A stretch of DNA of 64,000 nt from JAVBOW01 sp031550125 (GCA_031550125.1 JAVBOW010000005.1:1-64000); one strand, 5' to 3'. Shown: positions 32,877 through 42,224, counted from the stretch's first letter. Notes: a model not told the origin generated them from the sequence alone. Program-made: numbers and translations.

Positions 32877-33596
32877 TTAACATGCGCAGCAGCAGCATCC
32901 CAGGCTGCGGAGGAAGAACACCACTACGATGGCGGCGAAACCGAGGCATACGAGCGTGGCTACTATGTTGGCTGCGCATTTGAGGCGCGGATACCACGTT
33001 TTGTTGCCCCAACCCACTGTCTGGAACATGCTCCATATGCCGTGCGTGAGGTGGAACCACAGGGCCGTGAGCCAAACGAGGTATATGGCGCTGTAGACGG
33101 GCGAGGCGAAGAGCGCGGCTATGTGTCCCGCGCCGTCCGCGGGGCCTATAGGCAGGGCGGCTATCTCTTCGTGGCTCATGGTTATCTCAACCCACTGCAT
33201 GTTGAACCAGAAGTTGTAGATGTGCAGCGCCAGGCCGAGGATGACGATCGATCCGAGTACGAACATGTTGCGCGACGCCCAGCTGACGCTCTTAGGAGCG
33301 GAGCTTACGGCGTAGCGCTGCTCGCCGCGGGCGTTCATGTTGACCAGCGTAAGGTAGAAGGCCATCAGGAAGTGTATGGCCACGCCGCCGGCGAGTACCA
33401 CGGTGCCGGCCAGGGCGTACCAGTTGGCCCCCAGGAATTCGCAGATCACGTTGTAACCTTCGGCCGAAAAGACGGCCACGATGTTCATCGAAACGTGGAA
33501 CAGCAGGAAAAGCACCAGGAACGCGCCTGAAATGCTCATCACGAGCTTGGTTACGATCGACGAAACCGGCAATTTGATCACGGGTAGTTTAATCAT
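32877..33596 (-). CDS. sdhC: Succinate dehydrogenase cytochrome b subunit
   Basis: A 239-residue membrane subunit of the B-type (cytochrome b558) class, with five transmembrane helices (about 15-40, 55-80, 100-120, 160-180, 205-230). Histidines lie in the helices (FHVSMNIVAVF, GVAIHFLMAFY, LALHIYNFW, HLTHGIWSMF) that bind two hemes b. It anchors SdhAB and reduces or oxidises menaquinone. It is the first gene of the operon. Confidence 0.95.
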   Translation of the reverse strand: MIKLPVIKLPVSSIVTKLVMSISGAFLVLFLLFHVSMNIVAVFSAEGYNVICEFLGANWYALAGTVVLAGGVAIHFLMAFYLTLVNMNARGEQRYAVSSAPKSVSWASRNMFVLGSIVILGLALHIYNFWFNMQWVEITMSHEEIAALPIGPADGAGHIAALFASPVYSAIYLVWLTALWFHLTHGIWSMFQTVGWGNKTWYPRLKCAANIVATLVCLGFAAIVVVFFLRSLGCCCCAC

Positions 33597-33672
33597 GTCA
33601 AAGTTTTTTATAATTTACTTATTTTTGGGTATTTTCTCGTTCAGGCGATTGCCGTAAGGCCGCTTTGCGGCA

Positions 33673-33703
33673 CAAAGTTATCTTATTGTTTGAGAAATAA
33701 CAA
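33673..33703 (-). promoter_or_regulatory. Promoter of sdhCAB
   Basis: On the minus strand TTG (complement of 33701-33703), a 20-nt spacer, then TAACTTTG (complement of 33673-33680). This is a full consensus match. A weaker TACCTTTA box at 33704-33711 on the plus strand faces the divergent formyl-THF cyclo-ligase gene, so the promoters are back to back. Confidence 0.8.
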
Positions 33704-33730
33704 TACCTTTACGACCATATTTCAGAAATT

Positions 33731-34294
33731 ATGGACGGTTTCGATAAAAAAACGTTGAGGGCGGCGGCCCGTCGGCGTGCGGCGGAGGCTGACGCCGCTT
33801 TCTGCGCATACGCCTCGGAGCGTATAGCCGGACGCCTGGAGGGTCTCGAGGCCTTTCGTCGCGCCCGTATAGCGGCCTTTTATCTTCCTTTGCCCGGCGA
33901 GGTGGATATCCGCGCCTTTATAGCCCGGTGGAGCGGCCTCAAGCGCATAGCGCTTCCGCTGGTAAAGGGCGACGATATGGTTTTTGTCGAGTACGCCGCC
34001 GGTGACGCGCTTGCCGCAGGGCCTTTCGGCGTCCTGGAACCCGCGGCGGGGAGCGCCGTCCATCCCCGGCAGATAGATCTCATCGTCGTGCCGGGCCTGG
34101 CTTTCAGCACTTGCGGCGAGCGTCTGGGGCGCGGGCGCGGTTATTACGACCGCTTTCTGTCCACCTGTCCCGCCTTCAGGGCCGGGGTGTGTTTCGAGTC
34201 CGCCCTGGTGGAAAAGATAGCCTGCGACCCGCACGACCTGAATATGGACGCGGTGGTGACCGAGGAGAGGGTTTTGTATTTTGCCGCGCCTTGA
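33731..34294 (+). CDS. 5-formyltetrahydrofolate cyclo-ligase
   Basis: A 187-residue ATP-dependent enzyme that converts 5-formyl-THF to 5,10-methenyl-THF. The nucleotide-binding and folate-site hallmark LGRGRGYYDRFL is near 132-143. The N-terminal KKTLRAAARRRAAEAD with its basic residues and the PLPGEVDIRAFI stretch fit the family. It diverges from sdhCAB and converges with gltA on a shared terminator. Confidence 0.94.
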   Translation: MDGFDKKTLRAAARRRAAEADAAFCAYASERIAGRLEGLEAFRRARIAAFYLPLPGEVDIRAFIARWSGLKRIALPLVKGDDMVFVEYAAGDALAAGPFGVLEPAAGSAVHPRQIDLIVVPGLAFSTCGERLGRGRGYYDRFLSTCPAFRAGVCFESALVEKIACDPHDLNMDAVVTEERVLYFAAP

Positions 34295-34319
34295 CGCCGC
34301 ATGCGGTCGAGAAGCACGT

Positions 34320-34350
34320 GCGGCCGTCCCGGATCAGGGACGGCCGCGCG
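34320..34350. terminator. Bidirectional hairpin between cyclo-ligase and gltA
   Basis: GCGGCCGTCCC (34320-34330) pairs with GGGACGGCCGC (34337-34347), followed by GCGCTTTA. It lies between two converging genes, 26 nt after one stop and 20 nt before the other. Confidence 0.75.
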
Positions 34351-34367
34351 CTTTAGGCTAAGGCCGG

Positions 34368-35717
34368 CTAACGTTTGGCCAGCGGGATGAATTTCTTCTT
34401 CTCGTTCACGTTTTTGTAGGCCGGGCGGATTATGCGTTTCGAGTCGAAGTTGAGTTCCTCTATCCTGTGCGCCATCCATCCCGTTATGCGGCTCATTGCG
34501 AACAGCGGCGTATAGACCTCCTGCGGAAGGCCTATCATCTCGTAGACGAAGCCCGAGTAGAAGTCGACGTTGGCGCATACGCGTTTGCCCACCTGGCTGC
34601 CTTTGTATGCCATGAAGTTCTCTACGGCCCTCTCTTCCAGCAGTTCGAGGAACGCAAACTCCCTGTCGCGGCCTTTTTCGCGCGCAAGGTCGCGCGCCAT
34701 CTCCTTGAGCAGTATGGCCCGGGGGTCGGACACGGTGTAGACGGCGTGTCCTATGCCGTATATCAGGCCGGTTTTGTTGTAGACCTCCTTGCGCAGCATG
34801 CGCATCAGGTAGGCGTCCACCTCTTCCTCGCTCGTCCAGTCTTTTATGTTCTCTTTAAGGTGGTTGAACATGCCTATCACGGCAAGGTTGGCCCCGCCGT
34901 GAAGGGGCCCTTTGAGCGAACCTATGGCGGCCGCAATGGACGAGTAGGTGTCCGTCCCCGAGGAGCTCGTTACGCGCACCGTGAAGGTGGAGTTGTTACC
35001 CCCTCCGTGTTCGGCGTGCAGGATCAGGGCCAGGTCGAGAATGCGGGCTTCGAGGTCGGTGAAATCGCCCTTGAGCATGTAGAGGAAGTTCTCGGCCATG
35101 GACAGCCCCTCCTGCGGGTGGCGTATGTGGAGCGATTTGCCCAGCATGCTGTGTCGCATGATATTGTAGGCGTAGGCTATGATGGTCGGGAATCGGGCTA
35201 TCAGTTCTATCGACTGGCGTATGAGGTTCTCGCGCGAGGTGTCGTCGGGTTTCTCGTCGAAGGTGTAGAGTTCCAGCACGCAGCGGGCCAGTATGTTCAT
35301 TATGTCCTGCCCCTCCAGGTCGAGTATGTTCATCTTCACCTTTTGTTCCAGGGGCATGAAGCGGTTTATCAGGGCGCGGAAAGTGTCGTCCTCCTCGCGG
35401 TCGGGCAGGTAGCCCGACAGCAGCAGGAAAGCCGTCTCCTCGAAACCGAAACGCTTCTCGGCGTGTATTCCCACCACGAGATCCTCCACATCTATGCCGC
35501 GGTAGAAGAGCTTGCCCGGGATGGCCTCCAGCCCTCCTTCGGGTTTACGCTCGTAGCCTACCACGTCGCCTATCTTGGTCAGGCCCACCAATACGCCCGA
35601 GTGGTCTTCGTTGCGCAGGCCGCGTTTGACGTTATACTCGGTGAAGAGTTTGGGGTCTATGCGGCTGGTTGTCTTTATCGTCTCGGACAGCTTGTATATT
35701 ATGTATTCCTTCTTCAT
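34368..35717 (-). CDS. gltA: Citrate synthase
   Basis: A 449-residue enzyme that condenses acetyl-CoA and oxaloacetate. The catalytic histidine and asparagine regions (HAEHGGGNNSTFTVR and LHGGANLAVI) and GIGHAVYTVSDPRA are present; the catalytic Asp lies in the late NVDFYSGFVY segment. The N-terminal ~60 residues extend beyond the minimal type II core. It is the last gene of acn-icd-gltA; 3 nt separate it from icd. Confidence 0.95.
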   Translation of the reverse strand: MKKEYIIYKLSETIKTTSRIDPKLFTEYNVKRGLRNEDHSGVLVGLTKIGDVVGYERKPEGGLEAIPGKLFYRGIDVEDLVVGIHAEKRFGFEETAFLLLSGYLPDREEDDTFRALINRFMPLEQKVKMNILDLEGQDIMNILARCVLELYTFDEKPDDTSRENLIRQSIELIARFPTIIAYAYNIMRHSMLGKSLHIRHPQEGLSMAENFLYMLKGDFTDLEARILDLALILHAEHGGGNNSTFTVRVTSSSGTDTYSSIAAAIGSLKGPLHGGANLAVIGMFNHLKENIKDWTSEEEVDAYLMRMLRKEVYNKTGLIYGIGHAVYTVSDPRAILLKEMARDLAREKGRDREFAFLELLEERAVENFMAYKGSQVGKRVCANVDFYSGFVYEMIGLPQEVYTPLFAMSRITGWMAHRIEELNFDSKRIIRPAYKNVNEKKKFIPLAKR

Positions 35718-35720
35718 TTC

Positions 35721-36980
35721 CTATAATGTTTTAACGATGTGGTCGGTGAATGCTGATGTAGTGAGCGGCGCGGCGTCCTGCATGAAACGGGCCAGGTCGG
35801 CCGTCGCGCGGCCGGCCCTGAACGATCGGCCGAGGGCCGCCTCTATGGCGTCGGCGGCCTCGCCCCAACCTATGTATCGGAGCATCATCACCGCCGAGAG
35901 CAGTATGGAGCAGGGGTTGGCCTTATTCTGCCCCGCTATGTCGGGAGCGGTGCCGTGCGTGGCTTCGAATATGGCGTGGCCCGTGACGTAGTTGATATTG
36001 GCTCCGGGCGATATGCCTATTCCACCCACCATCGCGGCCAGCTGGTCGGAGATATAGTCGCCGTTGAGGTTGAGGGTGGCTATGACGCTGTAACGCTCGG
36101 GCGTAAGCAGGGTGTTTTGCAGAAAGGCGTCGGCTATGCAGTCGTTTATAAGCACTTTGCCGGCCTGGCGGGCCTCTTCGAGTACCCTGTATGCGGCTTG
36201 CGGGCCTTGCTCCGCCTTTATCCTGTTTATCTGCGGGACGGTTACGGTTTGGGCCGCGAACCGCGTCTCGGCCAACTCATAGCCCCAGTTTTTGAATCCT
36301 CCCTCTGTGAATTTCATTATGTTGCCTTTGTGGACAAGGGTGACCGACGGCAGGCGGTTGGCTATGGCGTACTCTATCGCCGCCGCCACCAGCCTCTGCG
36401 ATCCCTCCCTGGATACGGGCTTGACGCCGAATGACGACGACCCTGGGAAACGCACCTTCCGGACGCCCATCTCTTCGGTGAGGAAACGGAGGAACTTTTC
36501 CGCCTCGGGCGTCCCCGCCTGCCACTCTATGCCGGCGTAGATATCCTCGGTGTTCTCGCGGAAGATATGCATCGACACCTTTCCGGGTTCTTTTATGGGC
36601 GACGACACCCCCTCGTACCATCGCACGGGACGCAGGCAGGTGTAGAGGTCGAGTTCCTGACGCAGGGCCACGTTGAGCGAACGCATGCCGCCGCCCACGG
36701 GAGTGTTCAGCGGCCCCTTTATACCCACGAGGTAATCGGCGAAGGCGCGCATGGTGGCTTCGGGCAGGGGCGTGCCGGCCTGCCGTTGCGCTTTCTCTCC
36801 GGCCAGCGCCTCGATCCAGTCTATGCGCCGCGCCGCGCCATAACACCTGGCCACGGCGGCGTCCACTATGGTTATCATAGACGGGGTTATCTCCGCGCCT
36901 ACTCCATCCCCCTCTATGTACGGTATGGTCGGGTCGGCTGGAACCTCCAGGCGTCCGCCGGCGTATATTATCCTGCTCAT
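35721..36980 (-). CDS. icd: Isocitrate dehydrogenase (NADP-type)
   Basis: A 419-residue enzyme that decarboxylates isocitrate to 2-oxoglutarate. The N-terminal IPYIEGDGVG motif, substrate-binding LRQELDLYTCLRPVRWY, LVHKGNIMKFTEGGFKNWGYELA and HGTAPDIAGQNKANP confirm the family. The start at 36980 (MSRIIYAGGRLEVP) overlaps the aconitase stop as ATGA. A much longer open frame to 37535 is aconitase shadow and was trimmed. Confidence 0.96.
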   Translation of the reverse strand: MSRIIYAGGRLEVPADPTIPYIEGDGVGAEITPSMITIVDAAVARCYGAARRIDWIEALAGEKAQRQAGTPLPEATMRAFADYLVGIKGPLNTPVGGGMRSLNVALRQELDLYTCLRPVRWYEGVSSPIKEPGKVSMHIFRENTEDIYAGIEWQAGTPEAEKFLRFLTEEMGVRKVRFPGSSSFGVKPVSREGSQRLVAAAIEYAIANRLPSVTLVHKGNIMKFTEGGFKNWGYELAETRFAAQTVTVPQINRIKAEQGPQAAYRVLEEARQAGKVLINDCIADAFLQNTLLTPERYSVIATLNLNGDYISDQLAAMVGGIGISPGANINYVTGHAIFEATHGTAPDIAGQNKANPCSILLSAVMMLRYIGWGEAADAIEAALGRSFRAGRATADLARFMQDAAPLTTSAFTDHIVKTL

Positions 36981-39220
36981 TGCTTTATGTTTAGCGCCGC
37001 GCCTGCCTTGAACCATCCTATCTGCTGGAGGTTGTAGGTGTGGTTGGCCGTGATGTTTTCCGTTGTGCCGTCGCTGTGGCTGAGCGTCACCCGCACGGGG
37101 CTGCCGGGCGCGAAATCCGCCAGGCCGGACACCGATATGCGGTCGTCCTGCCGTATGCGGTCGTAGTCGTCCTTGTCGGCGAAGACGAGGGCAAGCACGC
37201 CCTGTTTCTTGAGGTTGGTTTCGTGTATGCGGGCGAAGGATTTCACAAGCACCGCTCTGACGCCCAGAAAGCGCGGCTCGAGGGCGGCGTGTTCTCTGGA
37301 CGATCCTTCGCCGTAGTTCTCCTCGGCTACGATTATCGAACCGAAACCGGCCTGTTTGTATGCCCTGGCTACGACCGACACCGCCTCGTATTTGCCGTCC
37401 AGGATATTCAGTACGCTGTTCGTTAGGCCGTTGAAGGCGTTCACCGCGCCCATAAGCAGGTTTTCGGATATGTTTTCGAGGTGGCCCCGGTATTTGAGCC
37501 ATGCGCCGGCCATGGAGATATGGTCGGTGGTGCATTTGCCCTTCGCCTTGATCAGTAAGCCCATATCCGTAAATTCACGTCCGTCCCACGGGGCGAATGG
37601 AACCATAAGCTGCAGACGGTCTGATGCCGGATCGACCGTAACGTCCGGGGCGTTATCCACCGGTGCTATGTAACCGGCGTCTGCCGCGGCCATGCCGCGC
37701 GGCGGGAGGGCGTCGCCCGAGGGGGGCGTGAGCCTTACGGCCTGGCCGTCCTTATTTACAATGGCGTCGGTAAGCGGGTTGAAGCAGAGGTCGCCGGCGA
37801 TGGCCAGCGCCGTGACCATCTCGGGCGAGGCCACGAAAGCGTGGGTGTTGGGGTTGCCGTCGGCTCTCCCCGCGAAGTTGCGGTTGAACGACGTCACTAT
37901 GGAATTAGGGCGGGAGTTGTCATCCATGCCTCTGTTCCACTGTCCTATACAAGGGCCGCAGGCGTTGGCCATTACGCGTGCGCCTATGGCTTCGAGGTCG
38001 GCGACTATGCCGTCGCGCAGGGCGGTGGCCAGAACCTGCTCCGATCCGGGGTTTATTATGTATTCCGCCTTTACCGCCAGTCCTTTTTCGCGGGCCTGCC
38101 TTGCCACGGAGGCGGCGCGGGCCAGGTCTTCGTAAGAGGAGTTGGTACACGAACCCACCAGCCCCGCCTCCACCCGGCGCGGGAAACCTCCCTTTTCCGC
38201 GGCGACGCACATTTCCGACACGCGGTGCGCGGCGTCGGGCGTGAATGGGCCGTTGAGGTGCGGCTCTATTTCGGAAAGGTTTATCTCTATTACTTTGTCA
38301 TAGTATTTCTCAGGGTCGGCGGCCGTTTCGGCGTCGGCGGCCAGGTATGGCGACATGTCGGAGGCCATGCGGGCTACTTCGTCGCGGCCGGTGGCGCTGA
38401 GGTAGGCTGCTACGCTGGCGTCGTAGGGAAAGAGCGAGGTCGTTGCGCCCAATTCGGCTCCCATGTTGCAGACGGTGGCTTTGCCCGTGGCCGACAGGGC
38501 GGCTGCGCCCGGTCCGAAATATTCCAGCACGCAGTTGGTGGCCCCCTTGACGGTGAGCATGCCGGCCAAGTGCAGGATGACGTCCTTGGGCGAGGCCCAT
38601 CCGCTCAGTTTTCCCGTAAGGCGCACGCCGGTTATCCGGGGCATCTTCAGCTCCCAGGCCATTCCCGCCATGACGTCCACGGCGTCGGCCCCGCCCACTC
38701 CCACGGCCACCATTCCGAGGCCTCCGGCGTTGGGCGTGTGCGAGTCGGCGCCTGTCATCATGCCTCCCGGGAAGGCGTAGTTCTCAAGCACCACCTGGTG
38801 TATGATCCCTGCCCCCGGCTTCCAGAAACCCATGCCGTAGCGGTTTGCGGCCGCGCGCAGGAAGTCGTACACCTCGCGGTTGGCCGCGAGCGCCGCCGTA
38901 AGGTCGGCCGAGGCTCCCTTTTTGGCCACTATTAGGTGGTCGCAGTGGACGGTTACCGGCACGGCGGTCTTGTCGCGTCCGGCGTTCATGAATTGCAGCA
39001 CGGCCATCTGCGCCGTGGCGTCCTGCAACGCTATGCGGTCGGGGGCGAAGCCCACGTAATCCTCGCCGCGGCGGAAATCGCGCAACTCCTGCGAGGAGTG
39101 CAGATGGGCGTAAAGTATCTTTTCGGTAAGGGTAAGCGGCCTGCCCAAAACGCGTTTGGCGCGGTCGACGCGCCCTGCGAAAGAGCCGTAAACCGCACGG
39201 ATCATCTCTGAATCGAACAT
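36977..39220 (-). CDS. acn: Aconitate hydratase
   Basis: A 747-residue 4Fe-4S enzyme that isomerises citrate to isocitrate. The cluster cysteines lie in VGSCTNSSYED and ANACGPCIGQW, and the C-terminal swivel domain has YGEGSSREHAALEPR. It resembles mitochondrial/AcnA-like forms in length. The ATG at 39220 (MFDSEMIRAVYGSF) was chosen; the frame is open to 39313 but is not conserved-looking there. First gene of the acn-icd-gltA operon. Confidence 0.95.
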   Translation of the reverse strand: MFDSEMIRAVYGSFAGRVDRAKRVLGRPLTLTEKILYAHLHSSQELRDFRRGEDYVGFAPDRIALQDATAQMAVLQFMNAGRDKTAVPVTVHCDHLIVAKKGASADLTAALAANREVYDFLRAAANRYGMGFWKPGAGIIHQVVLENYAFPGGMMTGADSHTPNAGGLGMVAVGVGGADAVDVMAGMAWELKMPRITGVRLTGKLSGWASPKDVILHLAGMLTVKGATNCVLEYFGPGAAALSATGKATVCNMGAELGATTSLFPYDASVAAYLSATGRDEVARMASDMSPYLAADAETAADPEKYYDKVIEINLSEIEPHLNGPFTPDAAHRVSEMCVAAEKGGFPRRVEAGLVGSCTNSSYEDLARAASVARQAREKGLAVKAEYIINPGSEQVLATALRDGIVADLEAIGARVMANACGPCIGQWNRGMDDNSRPNSIVTSFNRNFAGRADGNPNTHAFVASPEMVTALAIAGDLCFNPLTDAIVNKDGQAVRLTPPSGDALPPRGMAAADAGYIAPVDNAPDVTVDPASDRLQLMVPFAPWDGREFTDMGLLIKAKGKCTTDHISMAGAWLKYRGHLENISENLLMGAVNAFNGLTNSVLNILDGKYEAVSVVARAYKQAGFGSIIVAEENYGEGSSREHAALEPRFLGVRAVLVKSFARIHETNLKKQGVLALVFADKDDYDRIRQDDRISVSGLADFAPGSPVRVTLSHSDGTTENITANHTYNLQQIGWFKAGAALNIKQ

Positions 39221-39240
39221 CTTTGCAATATTACTTCGTG

Positions 39241-39248
39241 CAAAGATA
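39241..39248 (-). promoter_or_regulatory. -7 box of the acn-icd-gltA operon
   Basis: TATCTTTG on the minus strand (complement CAAAGATA at 39241-39248), about 20 nt upstream of the aconitase start. The -33 TTG is not clear. Confidence 0.5.
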
Positions 39249-39330
39249 AACATTTTGTTAAAATTATCATGACCGTATTTCCCGAAATTGCGAAATATCG
39301 CTGCGACGCGCAACGACGGAGCATGAATGG

Positions 39331-39371
39331 AACGTCCCTCCCTTCGTCACGGAGACGAATGGAGGGACGTT
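39331..39371 (-). terminator. Nested hairpin upstream of acn
   Basis: AACGTCCCTCC (39331-39341) pairs with GGAGGGACGTT (39361-39371), and the loop contains a second stem TTCGTC/GACGAA. It sits 16 nt after the stop of the lipocalin-like gene and probably ends that transcript. Confidence 0.75.
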
Positions 39372-39386
39372 GTATTTTAGCGCAAG

Positions 39387-39809
39387 CTATTCGCTTATCC
39401 TTATCCAGACTTCGTCGAGCTTGTAGTTGAGGCCATTAAGGTAAAGCCGGTTGCCTTCTATTTTATAAGAAATTTTAAAATCGTTTCCCAGCATGCTTTT
39501 GTAGGGCGGATGGGTGTAGATGGGGGTCTCGGTTATGCTATTGGCGCTTTGGTTGGTTAGTTTTCCGATAAAATCGACGTAAGTGGTGTTGTTGGTCTTG
39601 TCCACTTCCAGGACTACGTACGATTCTTTGGTGTAGATCTTTTGCCTGACTTTCGACAACTCTGTAGGGCTGCTTCCCTCGGGCCTGGACAGTTCCCACC
39701 GTCCTATGAGCCTGTCGTTTACTGCCGCGGACTTTTCGGACTCGGGGTCCTTTGCGGACGTTGCCGCTGCGATGGCGCAAAATAGCGCGACGAACAATAG
39801 CTTTTTCAT
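39387..39809 (-). CDS. Secreted lipocalin-like protein (DUF4488-like)
   Basis: A 140-residue exported protein with a signal peptide (MKKLLFVALFCAIAAATSAK). A compact beta-rich domain opens with RLIGRWELS, the lipocalin/FABP-like start, and continues with regular alternating strands (YVVLEVDKTNNTTYVDFIG, ISYKIEGNRLYLNG). It resembles small Bacteroidales proteins of the DUF4488 group. It is co-transcribed with the upstream XRE regulator (11-nt gap). The ligand is unknown. Confidence 0.65.
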   Translation of the reverse strand: MKKLLFVALFCAIAAATSAKDPESEKSAAVNDRLIGRWELSRPEGSSPTELSKVRQKIYTKESYVVLEVDKTNNTTYVDFIGKLTNQSANSITETPIYTHPPYKSMLGNDFKISYKIEGNRLYLNGLNYKLDEVWIRISE

Positions 39810-39820
39810 AGGTTAAGGTT

Positions 39821-40696
39821 TTAAAAGGTTAGTGATTTCTGATTTCCCTGCTTGCGGCGCTCTAAAGGCCGACGCGTTGTCGGCACGTCGTTGTCCACTA
39901 TCTCCAGTTTAACGTCGTCGAACCATATCTTGCCCGTTCCTGCGAGCAATATTCCGTAGAAGAGTACGCTGCTGTCCTCGGGTACGTCGAGTACTATCTC
40001 GCACCGCGTCCAGTCGGACGTGCCTTTTATCGGACGGTCGGACATATTGTCGAAGGCAAGGCTTTCATACGACCCCCTGGTATCGGCGCGCATCCACATA
40101 CCTGCCCATCCCTTCACTTTTTTCGATCTTATGTACGAGGTCATCCTGACGCGTTTGCCCGCATAGTCGGCCGTGCTGCACGACTGGAGGAGCGTCCCGA
40201 ATTCGTCTTTGTCCACCCTGCTTTCGGTGCATTCCAGGAAGACGCTTTTGCCGCCCGTCCTGCGAATGGTTTTGTCCAGCCCGGCCCGGTAATTATCTCC
40301 CTCGCGCAGCCAGCCCTGGACCGGCTGCGGATCGTTTTCCGTCTGCTGCTGGTTATTTCCGGCGCGGAAGATCAACAACCCGGCAAACGCCAACCCGGCC
40401 AGCGACAGTAACCCCAACAATATTACGGCCGTGTCGATCCTCTTATTGGATGATCCTTTGACGTTCCCGGAGCCGCCGCCCTCACGCTCGCCGGGATCTT
40501 CCTGTAAATCGGTCCACTCATAGCCCAGGCGGGACAAGATGGTTCTGCTCGTATAGTTGCGTGGAGTCGTTTCTGCCGATTCTATCCTCTGGACGGTCCT
40601 TAAACTCAGGTTGCAGGTTTCGGCCAACTCCGATTGGGTTAGTCCGCGCGCCTGCCTCAATTCAAGGATCTTCCTGCCTAACTCCGGTTGCTTCAT
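39821..40696 (-). CDS. Membrane-anchored XRE-type regulator with extracytoplasmic domain
   Basis: A 291-residue protein. Residues 4-60 form a helix-turn-helix of the XRE class (RKILELRQARGLTQSELAETCNLS). A transmembrane helix lies at about 89-110 (TAVILLGLLSLAGLAFAGLL). Residues 120-270 form a beta-sandwich-like extracytoplasmic domain (FLECTESRVDKDEFGTLLQS, IWFDDVKLEIVDND) like carbohydrate-binding or jelly-roll folds. It is likely a transmembrane sensor that binds DNA directly. It and the lipocalin-like gene form a pair. The pgk terminator lies upstream. Confidence 0.75.
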   Translation of the reverse strand: MKQPELGRKILELRQARGLTQSELAETCNLSLRTVQRIESAETTPRNYTSRTILSRLGYEWTDLQEDPGEREGGGSGNVKGSSNKRIDTAVILLGLLSLAGLAFAGLLIFRAGNNQQQTENDPQPVQGWLREGDNYRAGLDKTIRRTGGKSVFLECTESRVDKDEFGTLLQSCSTADYAGKRVRMTSYIRSKKVKGWAGMWMRADTRGSYESLAFDNMSDRPIKGTSDWTRCEIVLDVPEDSSVLFYGILLAGTGKIWFDDVKLEIVDNDVPTTRRPLERRKQGNQKSLTF

Positions 40697-40810
40697 CGTT
40701 CGAACGTTTTATGTTGTACAAAAATACAGGTAATTTGAACTTATCGCCAAAGCGGGATATGACATTGATGCGACATTTATCCGACAATCCGCACGGCCGG
40801 CCGATATGCA

Positions 40811-40850
40811 AAAAAAAACGGGATCACCCTATCGGATAATCCCGTTTTTT
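40811..40850. terminator. Bidirectional terminator of pgk
   Basis: AAAAAAAACGGGAT (40811-40824) pairs with ATCCCGTTTTTT (40839-40850), giving U-tracts on both strands. It lies 14 nt after the pgk stop. Confidence 0.9.
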
Positions 40851-40863
40851 GAAGGCCGTCGGG

Positions 40864-42123
40864 CTATTTCTTGATAGCCGCCACGCCGGGCAGCTCTATG
40901 CCTTCCATGTATTCGAGCAGGGCGCCGCCGCCGGTGGACACGTAGCTCACCTTTTCGGCCAGGCCGAATTTGTTGATGCAGGCCACGGAGTCGCCGCCGC
41001 CTATGAGCGAGTAGGCTCCCTTGCCTGTTGCGTCGGCTATGGCTTCCGCCACGGCTTTCGATCCGCCCATGAATTTCTCCATCTCGAACACGCCGACCGG
41101 ACCGTTCCAGAGGATGGTCTTGCATTTCAGGATATGGTTGCGGAAAGCCTCTTTGGCTTCGGGTCCTATGTCGAGGCCTTCCCATCCGTCGGGAATGGCG
41201 TTCGAGGGGCAAATCTGCGTGTTGGCGTCGTTGCTGAAGGCGTCGGCGCACAGGGCGTCGGAGGCAAGCACTATCTCTATGCCTTTGTCTTTGGCTTTCT
41301 TGAGGATGTTGAGGGCCGTTTCGAACTGGTCCGGTTCGCAGATCGATCCGCCTATCTTGCCGCCCTGGGCCGCCATGAAGGTGTAGGTCATCCCGCCGCC
41401 TACGATCAGGCTGTCGACGCGCTCCATGAGTTTCTCTATGATGGTGATCTTGGACGACACCTTGGAGCCGCCCACGATGGCCACGAAAGGCTTGACGGGC
41501 GATTCCATCACTTTGTCTATCGCTTTAAGCTCGCCTTCCATGACGTAACCGAACATTTTGTCGGCGGGGAAATAGTCCGCAATCAGGGCGGTGGAGGCGT
41601 GTGCGCGGTGGGCGGTGCCGAAGGCGTCGTTTATATAGCAGTCGGCGTACGATGCGAGTTTTTTTACGAATTCCTTCTGGCTGGCTTTCACGGCTTTCTT
41701 GGCTTCGGCCTTCTGCTCGTCGGTAGCGTCATCGGCCAGGCCGCGGGCTTTGCCCTCCTCTTCGGCGTAGAAGCGCAGGTTTTCGAGCATTATCACCTGG
41801 CCGGGCTTGAGGGCCGCGGCCATCCCGGCCGCCTTATCTCCCATGCAGTCGCCGGCGAATTCGACCTTCACGCCAAGGCGGGCCTCTACGGCTGATATTA
41901 TGTGGCTCAGCGAATATTTGTCGTCGTTGTTCTTCTTGGGACGGCCCAGGTGCGACATGAGGATGACGCTGCCGCCGCCGGCGAGGACTTTTTTGATCGT
42001 GGGGATGGCGGCGCGGATGCGCGTGTCGTCCGTTACGTTGAAATTCTCGTCCAGCGGTACGTTGAAGTCTACGCGAATTATAGCGCGCTTGCCCGTAAAT
42101 TTGTACGTGTCAATCGATTGCAT
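40864..42123 (-). CDS. pgk: Phosphoglycerate kinase
   Basis: A 419-residue glycolytic enzyme. It has RVDFNVPLDENFNV at the N-terminus, LMSHLGRPK, the nucleotide-site VGGSKVSSKI and the late GGGDSVACINKFG. It is slightly longer than E. coli Pgk because of the K-rich insert near 125-150 (ATDEQKAEAKKAVKASQKE), a Bacteroidetes feature. It is monocistronic with its own promoter (42157-42187) and terminator. Confidence 0.97.
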   Translation of the reverse strand: MQSIDTYKFTGKRAIIRVDFNVPLDENFNVTDDTRIRAAIPTIKKVLAGGGSVILMSHLGRPKKNNDDKYSLSHIISAVEARLGVKVEFAGDCMGDKAAGMAAALKPGQVIMLENLRFYAEEEGKARGLADDATDEQKAEAKKAVKASQKEFVKKLASYADCYINDAFGTAHRAHASTALIADYFPADKMFGYVMEGELKAIDKVMESPVKPFVAIVGGSKVSSKITIIEKLMERVDSLIVGGGMTYTFMAAQGGKIGGSICEPDQFETALNILKKAKDKGIEIVLASDALCADAFSNDANTQICPSNAIPDGWEGLDIGPEAKEAFRNHILKCKTILWNGPVGVFEMEKFMGGSKAVAEAIADATGKGAYSLIGGGDSVACINKFGLAEKVSYVSTGGGALLEYMEGIELPGVAAIKK

Positions 42124-42156
42124 GATTCCGAATTTTAATATGATTTTTTAAACCTC

Positions 42157-42187
42157 CAAATTTATCGGAAAAAAGTGTCACGGCCAA
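42157..42187 (-). promoter_or_regulatory. Promoter of pgk
   Basis: On the minus strand TTG (complement of 42185-42187), a 20-nt spacer, then TAAATTTG (complement of 42157-42164) fit the Bacteroidetes consensus, about 35 nt upstream of the ATG. Confidence 0.8.
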
Positions 42188-42224
42188 TTTTTATGGCTAA
42201 TTTTGATAAATTTTAACGCATTTT

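Noticed and set aside
36981..37535. N-terminal extension of isocitrate dehydrogenase
   Set aside because: It is an out-of-frame shadow of the aconitase gene; the ATG at 36980 overlaps the aconitase stop in the usual ATGA form.
39221..39313. Upstream start for aconitase at 39313
   Set aside because: It would run through the TATCTTTG box, and MFDSEMIRAV at 39220 is the natural N-terminus.
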